Source: an uncultured Gammaproteobacteria bacterium (GTDB lineage Bacteria > Pseudomonadota > Gammaproteobacteria > Arenicellales > JAANXG01). From it: a stretch of DNA of 64,000 nucleotides. Positions 20,877 to 28,514 of the stretch are shown in pieces. The translations under genes were made by a program, and so were the position numbers. The stretch is taken from positions 150,658-214,657 of the forward strand of contig CAMYNL010000004.1 of assembly GCA_947259705.1 (NCBI GenBank). Direction: 5' to 3'. The notes below the pieces were generated by a model. The model was not told where the DNA came from. It did not search any database and worked only from the letters and a program-made list of their open reading frames with translations. Every line of letters begins with the position of its first letter. The stretch's first letter is position 1.

Positions 20877-21578
20877 ATGCGCGGCGAAATGACGAATAGT
20901 AATGCAATGCGCCGATTCGGTCGAAGAATGTGGGGCGCGGCGCTGCTGCTGCTCATCGGTTCCGCCGGGGCGGAGCAGAAGCTGAACGTGCTGGCGCTGT
21001 TCGAGGACAAGGCCCTGCTTCATGTCGACGGGCAGCGGGTGATGTTGGCAGTGGGAGAGACCAGTCCCGGCGGCGTCACGCTACTCGAAGCCGACAGCGA
21101 ACGCGCCGTGGTGCTGGTAGACGGCGCCCGGGAAGAGCTCTATTTGGGCGTCGTGGTGAATTTTCCCGACAGTGGGCCGGTCGAGGCGGTTCCGGCCTGG
21201 GAGGGTCCGCAGAGCGTTTCGCTGTGGGCCGACAGTAACGGTTTTTTCTACGCCGGCGGCAGCATCAACGGATTTCCGGTGCGGTTCCTCGTGGATACCG
21301 GCGCCACTACGGTGGCCATCAGCGGCGATCTTGCCAGTCGTATCGGTGTAGACCTGAGCCAGGGGCAACGTGGTATCGCCACCACTGCCAGCGGGGTCAC
21401 CGGCATGGTGCGGGTGACCCTGCCGTCGGTCACGGTGGGCGAACTCACGCTGCGGGACGTGGAAGCGGGTGTGCTGATGGGCAGCTTCCCGACCGAACCG
21501 CTGCTTGGCATGTCCTTCCTAGGCCAGCTGGACATGGTACGCGAGGGCGATCGCATGGATCTCAAGCGCAGATTCTGA
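20877..21578 (+). CDS. Retropepsin-like aspartic protease, TIGR02281 type
   Basis: 233 residues. A hydrophobic N-terminal segment (WGAALLLLIGSAGA) is a signal peptide or anchor, so the enzyme faces the periplasm. The active-site motif is FLVDTGATTVAIS near residue 138, and LLGMSFLGQLD is the second conserved turn of this clan AA family. Only one Asp motif is present, so it would act as a dimer. Three ATGs (20877, 20889, 20907) are possible starts and none has a strong ribosome site. Divergent from the amidotransferase gene, almost without a gap. Substrate unknown. Confidence 0.82.
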   Translation: MRGEMTNSNAMRRFGRRMWGAALLLLIGSAGAEQKLNVLALFEDKALLHVDGQRVMLAVGETSPGGVTLLEADSERAVVLVDGAREELYLGVVVNFPDSGPVEAVPAWEGPQSVSLWADSNGFFYAGGSINGFPVRFLVDTGATTVAISGDLASRIGVDLSQGQRGIATTASGVTGMVRVTLPSVTVGELTLRDVEAGVLMGSFPTEPLLGMSFLGQLDMVREGDRMDLKRRF

Positions 21579-21603
21579 CCTCGTTACTACGCGTCAGTGT
21601 TCC

Positions 21604-22413
21604 TTATTTCTCGCGAGTGATTTGCGCGTAAGCGGAGTGGTTGTGAATGGATTCGAAATTCTCGGCCTCCACGCTGTATGCGCTGATGCGGTCATCGACG
21701 TTGAAGCGCGATGCCACGTCGCGAACCATGTCCTCCACGAACTTCGGGTTGTTGTAGGCCCTTTCGGTTACGTATTTTTCGTCCACGCGCTTGAGCAGAC
21801 CGAACAATTCACTGCTGGCCTGCTCCTCGACGATGTCTATCAGTTCCTCGATCCAGATGAACGCATCCGTGGTTACCGTCACGGTGACATGGGATCGCTG
21901 GTTGTGGGCGCCGTAATCGGAAATGCGCTTGGAGCAGGGGCAAAGGCTGGTGACGGGCACCATCACCTTGACCTTGGTCAGGGAACCGCCGTTTTCGATC
22001 TCACCGATCAAGGTCACCTCATAGTCCAGCAGGCTCTCGACGCCTGATATCGGCGCATGCTTTCTCACAAAGAACGGGAAAGTCATCTCGATGTGACCCT
22101 TGTCCGCTTCCAGTCGCTGCGTCATCTCCCGCAACATTTGTTTGAAGGAACGGATTGATATCTCGGTTTCGTGGTTGTGCAGGATTTCCACGAAGCGGGA
22201 CATGTGTGTGCCCTTGAAGTTATGAGGCAGTTCCACGTACATGTTGAAGTTTGCGATCGTGTGTTGCTCGCTACCGCTGCGGTCGCTGACCCGCACCGGA
22301 TGCCTGATGTCCTTGACGCCGACCTTGTCGATGGCGATGTTGCGTGTGTCCGGGCTGCCCTGCACATCGTCGATGGCTGGCAAATCCGGCGCTGGGGCTT
22401 TGATGGTCGACAT
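21604..22413 (-). CDS. folE2: GTP cyclohydrolase FolE2
   Basis: 269 residues from the ATG at 22413; the frame is open further up but family members start near MSTIK...DVQ. This is the COG1469 type IB enzyme converting GTP to dihydroneopterin triphosphate for folate. [21 protein letters not shown] carries the catalytic Cys and neighbouring residues; [10 protein letters not shown] and [10 protein letters not shown] are also characteristic. FolE2 can work with metals other than zinc and in some bacteria replaces FolE1 under zinc limitation, but I see no Zur box here. It lies downstream of ispA on the same strand. Confidence 0.95.
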   Translation of the reverse strand: MSTIKAPAPDLPAIDDVQGSPDTRNIAIDKVGVKDIRHPVRVSDRSGSEQHTIANFNMYVELPHNFKGTHMSRFVEILHNHETEISIRSFKQMLREMTQRLEADKGHIEMTFPFFVRKHAPISGVESLLDYEVTLIGEIENGGSLTKVKVMVPVTSLCPCSKRISDYGAHNQRSHVTVTVTTDAFIWIEELIDIVEEQASSELFGLLKRVDEKYVTERAYNNPKFVEDMVRDVASRFNVDDRISAYSVEAENFESIHNHSAYAQITREK

Positions 22414-22525
22414 GGGTGCGTGTGATGGTGTCAGTGGAGACCGGCTTGGCCCCGCGCAGGCGCGGGACCACCCCGCCAAGTGTAAGCGCAACATTTTGCC
22501 CCGGGCAAGCAAAAATGCCGATGGG

Positions 22526-23428
22526 TCAATAATGTCGGGTCACCGCCAGTTGCGACAGCTCGCTCAGGAAGGCCGTGTCGAGGTCCAGGTCCCGCAGCGC
22601 CGCCTGCGCTTCCAGGCACAGGTCAGCGGCCAATTGACGGGATCCGGTGAGACCGATGAGAGAGGGGTAGGTGGCTTTGTCCGCGGCGCGGTCGCTGCCC
22701 GCGGTCTTGCCCAGGATTCCGGTGGGCGATTCCTCGTCCAGCACATCGTCAATCACCTGAAAAGCCAGACCAACCCGTCCGGCGTATGCCTCCAGTGCCT
22801 GGAGCGTGGGTTCGTCCACGTGCTCGCTGGCGAGTGCGCCGAGCTGGACCGCGGCCCGGATCAGGGCGCCGGTCTTGGCGCTGTGAAGGGCGCGCAGCTG
22901 TTCCAGGCTCGGTGTGGTGCCGGTTGCATCGATGTCCCGGGCCTGGCCACCCACCATGCCCAGCGAGCCGCACGCAGACGCGAGTATCTGGAGCATGCGC
23001 AGGCGCCTCACCGGGGCTACCCGCAGCGCCTCGTCCGCGGCCAGCAGTTCGAAGGCCAGGGCCTGCAGCGCGTCGCCCGCAAGTATGGCGGTGGCTTCGC
23101 CAAAGGCGACGTGGCAGGTCGCTTTGCCACGCCGCAGAGTGTCGTCGTCCATTGCCGGCAGGTCGTCGTGCACCAGCGAGTAGGCGTGAATGAGTTCAAC
23201 GGCACAGGCGGGGACGTCCAGAGTCTTCAGGTCGGTTCCCAGAGCCTCGCCGGAGGCGTAGACCAGCATGGCACGAAAGCGCTTGCCACCGTTCAGGGTG
23301 GCGTAGCGCATGGCGGCATGCAGCTGCACCGGCGGCGTGTCGACAGCGGGTAGTCGGTCGCTCAGCGCCGTCTCCACCCGGTCCACATAGCGGCGCCCGG
23401 TTTCCAACACCTGGGGGGTGCTGCTCAA
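22526..23428 (-). CDS. ispA: Polyprenyl (geranyl/farnesyl) diphosphate synthase
   Basis: 300 residues. Both Asp-rich motifs are intact: first [16 protein letters not shown] near residue 87, second [14 protein letters not shown] near 220. [10 protein letters not shown] and [10 protein letters not shown] are the usual substrate-binding segments. It condenses isopentenyl diphosphate with allylic diphosphates to farnesyl diphosphate for quinones, undecaprenol and others. It overlaps xseB by four bases, the order known from enterobacteria and pseudomonads, where dxs normally comes next. Here folE2 follows and dxs is missing from the window. Confidence 0.94.
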   Translation of the reverse strand: MSSTPQVLETGRRYVDRVETALSDRLPAVDTPPVQLHAAMRYATLNGGKRFRAMLVYASGEALGTDLKTLDVPACAVELIHAYSLVHDDLPAMDDDTLRRGKATCHVAFGEATAILAGDALQALAFELLAADEALRVAPVRRLRMLQILASACGSLGMVGGQARDIDATGTTPSLEQLRALHSAKTGALIRAAVQLGALASEHVDEPTLQALEAYAGRVGLAFQVIDDVLDEESPTGILGKTAGSDRAADKATYPSLIGLTGSRQLAADLCLEAQAALRDLDLDTAFLSELSQLAVTRHY

Positions 23429-23694
23429 TCGTCCGACGGAAAGGCTTCCAGGGTGTCTCCGCCCTGCTTCCGGACCAGTTTTTCAACGCGTTGCTCGGCC
23501 TTCTTGAGAATATTCTCGCAGGATTTGGACAACGCCATCCCGCGCTCGAAGTCGCGCAAGGATTCCTCCAGGGTTTGTTCGCCCTTTTCCATCCGTTCCA
23601 CGATCTTCTCAAGTTCGCCCAGCGAGGTCTCGAACTGGGACAGGTCCGGTGCGACGGTCTTTTTCGGTCGGGACGTTGTCACAAGGCCTTCCAT
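23425..23694 (-). CDS. xseB: Exodeoxyribonuclease VII small subunit
   Basis: 89 residues from the ATG at 23694. The helical core FETSLGELEKIVERMEKGEQTLEESLRDFERGM is the standard XseB pattern. It partners XseA, encoded elsewhere, in degrading single-stranded DNA. A TTG fifteen bases upstream is in frame but would overlap an FNR-like sequence. Starts the xseB-ispA run. Confidence 0.93.
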   Translation of the reverse strand: MEGLVTTSRPKKTVAPDLSQFETSLGELEKIVERMEKGEQTLEESLRDFERGMALSKSCENILKKAEQRVEKLVRKQGGDTLEAFPSDD

Positions 23695-23695
23695 T

Positions 23696-23709
23696 TTGAT
23701 CCAGGTCAA
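23696..23709. promoter_or_regulatory. FNR/Anr-like box near rubrerythrin and xseB
   Basis: TTGATCCAGGTCAA, matching TTGAT-N4-(A/G)TCAA. The same 14 bases occur at 55554-55567, between two other genes that look oxygen-regulated. It is centred about 90 bases before the predicted rubrerythrin start point, a spacing near that of class I FNR sites, and it abuts the xseB ATG on the other strand. Binding is a prediction. Confidence 0.5.
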
Positions 23710-23757
23710 CCCATTTTACCGCCTGGGCAATAAACTGCTAGCGGCCCGGCACGAGTG

Positions 23758-23786
23758 TTGACAGACTGATAAGTAGAATTTAGAAT
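23758..23786 (+). promoter_or_regulatory. Sigma70 promoter of the rubrerythrin operon
   Basis: TTGACA at 23758-23763, a 17-base spacer and TAGAAT at 23781-23786: a perfect -35 and a five-of-six -10. Transcription should start near 23793, leaving about 32 bases of leader before the rubrerythrin ATG, including a GGAG ribosome site. Confidence 0.85.
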
Positions 23787-23797
23787 CGTTCTAAATT
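23777..23797. promoter_or_regulatory. Inverted-repeat operator over the -10 (Fur/PerR-like)
   Basis: AATTTAGAA, a three-base centre TCG, and TTCTAAATT: a perfect nine-base inverted repeat covering the -10 and the predicted start point. The position implies repression. The core TTAGAATcGTTCTAA has the 7-1-7 shape of Fur-superfamily boxes, especially PerR-like ones, which fits a peroxide-detoxifying operon. The regulator itself is not in the window, so its identity is inference. Confidence 0.7.
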
Positions 23798-23824
23798 TAC
23801 CACCTCAATCGTTGGAGATCAAAC

Positions 23825-24244
23825 ATGGACCTGAAAGGCAGCAAGACTGAGCAGAACCTGAAAGACGCATTTGCCGGTGAATCGCAGGCAAACCGGCGCT
23901 ACCTGTATTTTGCGGCCAAGGCTGACGTCGAAGGCTATAACGATGTGTCCACGGTGTTCCGATCCACGGCCGAAGGCGAGACTGGCCATGCGCACGGTCA
24001 CCTGGAATACCTGGAGGCCGTGGGCGATCCGGCCACAGGCCTACCGATCGGCAGCACCGAGAACAATCTGAAGGCGGCCATCGCGGGTGAGACCCACGAG
24101 TACACCGACATGTATCCGGGCATGGCGAAGTCAGCCCGCGACGAAGGCTTTGACGAGATCGCCGACTGGTTCGAGACGCTGGCGAAGGCGGAGCGTTCTC
24201 ATGCCAATCGGTTTCAGAAAGCACTGGACGGGCTGGAAGGCTGA
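23825..24244 (+). CDS. rbr: Rubrerythrin-family diiron protein
   Basis: 139 residues: only the four-helix ferritin-like domain, without the C-terminal rubredoxin domain of classical rubrerythrin. Diiron ligands are visible in [43 protein letters not shown] and [12 protein letters not shown], two E-x2-H type pairs. Such proteins reduce hydrogen peroxide using an outside electron donor. Without rubredoxin it needs a partner; the Fe-S protein encoded next is the obvious candidate. It is first of a three-gene run (rubrerythrin, Fe-S protein, DUF3501), has a strong promoter with an overlapping dyad, and is followed by a ten-pair hairpin. Confidence 0.93.
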   Translation: MDLKGSKTEQNLKDAFAGESQANRRYLYFAAKADVEGYNDVSTVFRSTAEGETGHAHGHLEYLEAVGDPATGLPIGSTENNLKAAIAGETHEYTDMYPGMAKSARDEGFDEIADWFETLAKAERSHANRFQKALDGLEG

Positions 24245-24272
24245 GCAAGCGGTCCGCAGCGGAAGATCGGAC

Positions 24273-24295
24273 GAGGGCCGGGTACCCCGGCCCTC
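24273..24295 (+). other. Strong intercistronic hairpin after rubrerythrin
   Basis: GAGGGCCGGG and CCCGGCCCTC pair over ten bases around a three-base loop. No proper T-run follows (ATTCGTTG), so it is probably a partial terminator or a 3' stabiliser that leaves more rubrerythrin message than downstream message, not a full stop. Confidence 0.7.
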
Positions 24296-24339
24296 ATTCG
24301 TTGTGATCTTGCACAAGCAAGCACTGAAGGGGAAGGCAG

Positions 24340-25683
24340 ATGTCCGGACAAGCTGGTGAAGGCGGGCGTGAGGGGAGTCTCGAGGCTCCCGAGCGGCACG
24401 CCCTGAGTTGGAAAGATCCGAAGTTCTACGACGAGCAGGATCTGTTCCAGGAACTCGAACGTGTTTACGACATCTGCCACGGTTGTCGCCGATGCTTCAA
24501 CCTCTGCAACGCGTTTCCTACTCTTTTCGACGCGATCGACGAGTCGGACACCATGGAACTCGACGGCGTCGCCAAGCCCATTTACTGGGACGTAGTGGAC
24601 CATTGTTATCTGTGCGACATGTGCTTCATGACCAAGTGCCCCTATGTGCCGCCACATGAGTGGAACGTAGACTTCCCGCACCTGATGCTGCGGGCCAAGG
24701 CGGTTAAGCACAAACAGGGCCGATCCAGCGCAAGAGACAAGCTGCTCAGCAGCACTGACATGGTCGGTAAGCTGGCAGGCATACCGGTGGTGGTCAACGC
24801 GGTGAACGCCGTCAACCGGAGCAAGGCGGGGCGCCGCATGCTGCAGAAGACACTGCGCGTTCACCCGGATGCCAAGCTGCCCTCGTACCACAGCAAGACG
24901 CTGCGTAAACGCGTTTCACCCACCCGGGACCTGGTGCCCGAGGGCGCCGGGCCGACTACCGGACGGGTTGCCCTGTTCGCCACCTGTTATTGCAACTACA
25001 ACGAGCCTCAGGTGGGGGAAGACTTGATTGCCGTCTTCGAACACAACGGTATCGTAATCGCGCTGGCGGCGAAGGAGCAATGCTGCGGCATGCCGAAGCT
25101 GGAACTGGGCGACCTGGAGGCGGTGGCGCGCGCGAAGGAAGTGAATATCCCGGAGCTGGCGCGGCTGGTGGACGAAGGATGGGACATCGTGGCGCCAGTA
25201 CCCTCTTGTGTGCTGATGTTCAAGCAGGAGTTGCCACTGATGTTCCCCGACGACGCCGAGGTCGCCAAGGTCCAGGCCGCCATCTACGATCCGTTCGAGT
25301 ACCTGATGCTGCGCCACAAGGGTGGGAAACTGAAGACGGAATTCAAGAATCCCCTAGGCAGGGTTGCCTACCATGTCGCGTGCCACTTGCGCGTGCAGAA
25401 CATCGGGCTCAAGACACGGGACTTGATGGCCTTGATTCCCGGTACGGAGATCGAGGCTATTGAACGGTGCTCGGGCCATGACGGCACCTACGCGGTAAAG
25501 CAGGAATTCCACGACACTTCCATGAAGATTTGTCGACCGGTGGTCAACCGGGTGAAGAAGTTCGAGGCTGACCACTACAGTAGCGATTGCCCGATGGCCG
25601 GTCACCAGATTGCCAACGGGTTTGATGACCACAGTGAGCCTGAGCACCCCATGACACTGGTGCGTCATGCCTACGGTATTTAG
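24340..25683 (+). CDS. CCG-domain (heterodisulfide reductase-like) Fe-S protein
   Basis: 447 residues, soluble. Two ferredoxin-type cluster motifs near the N-terminus use Cys46/49/52/56 and Cys89/92/95/100. Then comes a GlpC/HdrB-like part with one clear CCG motif (EQCCGMPKLELGD), a second degenerate one (ERCSGHDGTY), and ACHLRVQNIG. It has a good GGGGAAGGCAG ribosome site. In many proteobacteria this protein is encoded between a rubrerythrin and a DUF3501 gene, as here; an electron-delivery role to rubrerythrin is the simplest reading but is inferred. It is not glpC, as no glycerol-3-phosphate dehydrogenase genes are nearby. Confidence 0.88.
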   Translation: MSGQAGEGGREGSLEAPERHALSWKDPKFYDEQDLFQELERVYDICHGCRRCFNLCNAFPTLFDAIDESDTMELDGVAKPIYWDVVDHCYLCDMCFMTKCPYVPPHEWNVDFPHLMLRAKAVKHKQGRSSARDKLLSSTDMVGKLAGIPVVVNAVNAVNRSKAGRRMLQKTLRVHPDAKLPSYHSKTLRKRVSPTRDLVPEGAGPTTGRVALFATCYCNYNEPQVGEDLIAVFEHNGIVIALAAKEQCCGMPKLELGDLEAVARAKEVNIPELARLVDEGWDIVAPVPSCVLMFKQELPLMFPDDAEVAKVQAAIYDPFEYLMLRHKGGKLKTEFKNPLGRVAYHVACHLRVQNIGLKTRDLMALIPGTEIEAIERCSGHDGTYAVKQEFHDTSMKICRPVVNRVKKFEADHYSSDCPMAGHQIANGFDDHSEPEHPMTLVRHAYGI

Positions 25684-25707
25684 GAAACCAACAAGACGGT
25701 GAACTGA

Positions 25708-26298
25708 ATGATGAGCAAGAAACTTACGCGCGCGAGCCTTTATCCGCTGGAGAAATACGCGGAGATCCGGCCCCAGTTCCGCGCCAAGGTCATGGAGCAC
25801 AAGCGGAACCGGAACATCCAGCTCGGCGACCATGTCACCCTCCATTTCGAGGATACACTGACCATGCAATACCAGGTACAGGAGATGTTACGGGTGGAGC
25901 GGATCTTCGAGGCGGCGGGTATCGAAGAAGAGCTGGAGACCTACAACCCCTTGATACCGGATGGCAGCAACCTGAAGGCGACTTTCATGATCGAGTACCC
26001 CGAGGTGGAGCAGCGCAAGCAGGCCCTCGCTCGCCTGATCGGCATCGAGGACAAGGTGTGGGTGCAGATCGACGGTTTCGAACCGGTCTACGCCATTGCC
26101 GACGAGGACCTGGATCGAGAAACCGAGGATAAGACCTCGTCGGTGCATTTTCTGCGCTTCGAATTCAGCTCCGAACAACGCGCGGCCGCAAAGTCGGGCG
26201 CGGAAATCAATATCGGCATCGACCACGACGATTATCGCGTACGCATCGCCCCGCTACCCGCAGCCCAGCGCAATGCCCTGGCTGCGGATCTCGACTAG
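25708..26298 (+). CDS. DUF3501 family protein
   Basis: 196 residues, soluble, no Cys-rich motif. LYPLEKYAEIRPQFR at the start, ERIFEAAGIEEELETYNPLIPDGSNLKATFMIEYPEVEQRK in the middle (quoted in part in the literature as the DUF3501 core) and SVHFLRFEF are distinctive. The family has no known activity and is almost always linked to rubrerythrin and the CCG Fe-S protein. It follows that gene by 24 bases. The co-occurrence suggests a third component of peroxide reduction or a cluster-assembly helper, which is inference. Confidence 0.88.
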   Translation: MMSKKLTRASLYPLEKYAEIRPQFRAKVMEHKRNRNIQLGDHVTLHFEDTLTMQYQVQEMLRVERIFEAAGIEEELETYNPLIPDGSNLKATFMIEYPEVEQRKQALARLIGIEDKVWVQIDGFEPVYAIADEDLDRETEDKTSSVHFLRFEFSSEQRAAAKSGAEINIGIDHDDYRVRIAPLPAAQRNALAADLD

Positions 26299-26497
26299 AA
26301 GTCATTCGCTCCCGACGCTCGTGCCGGGATCACCCCTGGCAACGCCTTGACACCGCGTGGCCCGCGCGCCGCTGCCCGGTACCGGGGCGGTTGGCGCAGC
26401 TAGTGACCTTTGTTTGGTTGCTGTATTATCGCCGTCCCAAGGAGCGGGAATCCTACCCCGGCCGCAGCCAGAGCAAGCCAATGTTGACGCCTACTCC

Positions 26498-28393
26498 ATG
26501 AGCGCGGTGTACGACTCGTCAGCGATCGAGGTTCTCACCGGTCTCGAGCCCGTGCGAAAACGTCCGGGTATGTACACCCAGACCGAAAGGCCGAATCACC
26601 TGGTTCAGGAAGTCGTCGACAATAGTGTTGACGAGGCCATTGCCGGTTATGCGTCGGTGATCCAGGTGGTGCTGCACGATGATGATTCAGTCACTGTTGC
26701 CGACAACGGCAGGGGGATGCCGGTGGACATGCACAAGGAGGAGGGCGTGACCGGCGTGGAGGTCATCATGACACGCCTTCATGCAGGGGGTAAATTTTCC
26801 AACAAGAACTATCGCTTCTCAGGCGGTCTGCACGGGGTTGGCGTGTCCGTGGTCAATGCCCTGTCCAGGCATCTGGAGCTGTGGGTCCGGCGGGACGGTA
26901 AGGAGTACAACATGGCCTTTGCGGATGGTCAGAAGCGGTCCGAGTTGGAGGAGGTCGGCAGTGTCGCGAAGAAGCTGACGGGGACGGTGATTCGTTTCTG
27001 GCCCGACGAAAAGTTCTTCGACACCGTCAAGTTCCACGTCCCGCGCCTGAAACGCCTGCTCCGCGCCAAGGCGGTACTGTGCCCCGGGTTGCTGATCAGC
27101 TTCCGAGACGAAAACGACGCCGAAAACGACGATGACTGGCAGTTCGAGGACGGCCTCGTCGAGTATCTCGACAACCAGCTCGAAGAAGGCGAACGGCTGC
27201 CCGAGCCCCCCTTCACCGCCCATGTTCAGGGCAGCGACGAGGAGGCCGACTGGGTGGTAGTGTGGGTGCCCGAAGGCAGCCAGGAGATCGCCGAAAGCTA
27301 TGTCAATCTCATCCCCACGCCCCAGGGCGGCACCCATGTAAACGGCTTCCGCAGCGGCCTGACCGACGCGATTCGTGAATTCTGCGAGTTCCGTGATCTG
27401 CTCCCCCGGGGCATAAAACTGTCCCCGGAAGACGTCTGGTCACGCTGTAACTACGTGCTTTCGGTGCGCTTGCGTGACCCGCAATTCACCGGTCAAACCA
27501 AGGACCGGCTGTCTTCCCGAGAGACCGCGGTGTTCATGGCCGGCATTGCCAGGGACGAGTTCAGCCTGTGGCTGAACCAGCATATCGACGCCGGCGAACG
27601 CATCGCGCGACTGGCCATCGAAAACGCTCAGGCACGGCTGCGGGCGGGCAAACGGGTCGCGCGCAAGAAAGTCACCACAGGACCCGCCTTGCCGGGCAAG
27701 CTGGCGGACTGTACTGATCAGGACCTCGAGCTCACGGAACTGTTTCTGGTTGAAGGTGATTCCGCCGGCGGATCGGCCAAGCAGGCCCGCGACCGCCAAT
27801 ACCAGGCAATCATGCCGTTGCGCGGAAAGATACTGAACACTTGGGAGGTGGACTCTGCAGAGGTGCTGGGGTCTCAGGAGGTGCATGACATTGCGGTAGC
27901 GCTGGGGGTAGATCCGGGAACGACCGACGACCTGGCCGGACTACGCTACGGCAAGGTGTGCATCCTCGCGGATGCGGATTCCGACGGCGCCCATATCGCC
28001 ACTTTGTTGTGCGCGCTGTTCATGCGTCACTTCCGTCACCTGGTGGATGCGGGGCGTGTCTACGTGTCCATGCCGCCGCTCTACCGCATCGACGTTGGCA
28101 AGGAGGTATTCTACGCGCTGGACGACGACGAGAAGAACGAGGTGCTTGCCCGCATCGAGGGCGATCGCCTGCCAGGCAAGGTCAACATCCAGCGCTTCAA
28201 GGGCCTCGGTGAAATGAATCCGCTCCAGCTCCGTGAGACGGTGATGGATCCCCACACCAGGCGGCTGGTACAGCTGACCGTGGAGCGCGGTGACAACACC
28301 GGTCAGATACTCGACATGCTGCTGGCAAAAAAACGCGTCGCAGACCGCAAGGCCTGGCTCAGCAGCAAGGGGGACGAGGTGGAGGTGCTGTGA
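26498..28393 (+). CDS. parE: DNA topoisomerase IV subunit B
   Basis: 631 residues from the ATG at 26498; E. coli ParE is 630. The GHKL ATPase part shows EVVDNSVDEAIAGYA, DNGRGMPVDMHKEEG and GGLHGVGVSVVNALS; the TOPRIM part shows LVEGDSAGGSAKQARDR and ILADADSDGAHIATLL; PLYRIDVGKEVFYA and RFKGLGEMNPLQL close the subunit. With ParC it decatenates chromosomes using ATP. An open frame extends about 140 bases upstream but is not conserved. Gap of 121 bases to parC. Confidence 0.97.
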   Translation: MSAVYDSSAIEVLTGLEPVRKRPGMYTQTERPNHLVQEVVDNSVDEAIAGYASVIQVVLHDDDSVTVADNGRGMPVDMHKEEGVTGVEVIMTRLHAGGKFSNKNYRFSGGLHGVGVSVVNALSRHLELWVRRDGKEYNMAFADGQKRSELEEVGSVAKKLTGTVIRFWPDEKFFDTVKFHVPRLKRLLRAKAVLCPGLLISFRDENDAENDDDWQFEDGLVEYLDNQLEEGERLPEPPFTAHVQGSDEEADWVVVWVPEGSQEIAESYVNLIPTPQGGTHVNGFRSGLTDAIREFCEFRDLLPRGIKLSPEDVWSRCNYVLSVRLRDPQFTGQTKDRLSSRETAVFMAGIARDEFSLWLNQHIDAGERIARLAIENAQARLRAGKRVARKKVTTGPALPGKLADCTDQDLELTELFLVEGDSAGGSAKQARDRQYQAIMPLRGKILNTWEVDSAEVLGSQEVHDIAVALGVDPGTTDDLAGLRYGKVCILADADSDGAHIATLLCALFMRHFRHLVDAGRVYVSMPPLYRIDVGKEVFYALDDDEKNEVLARIEGDRLPGKVNIQRFKGLGEMNPLQLRETVMDPHTRRLVQLTVERGDNTGQILDMLLAKKRVADRKAWLSSKGDEVEVL

Positions 28394-28514
28394 TTATCGC
28401 GTCGCGGACGGGCTTGTGACACCCTGATGACGGAGCGGGTAAACAGAACCGACACTCGCGTGCTCGTTCCCATGGCTGAGCGGCGCCCACTTCCAACCGT
28501 ACGAACCTGGATCC

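Noticed and set aside
22241-23353. Plus-strand frame opposite folE2 and ispA
   Set aside because: Both strands cannot be coding; folE2 and ispA motifs settle the minus strand.
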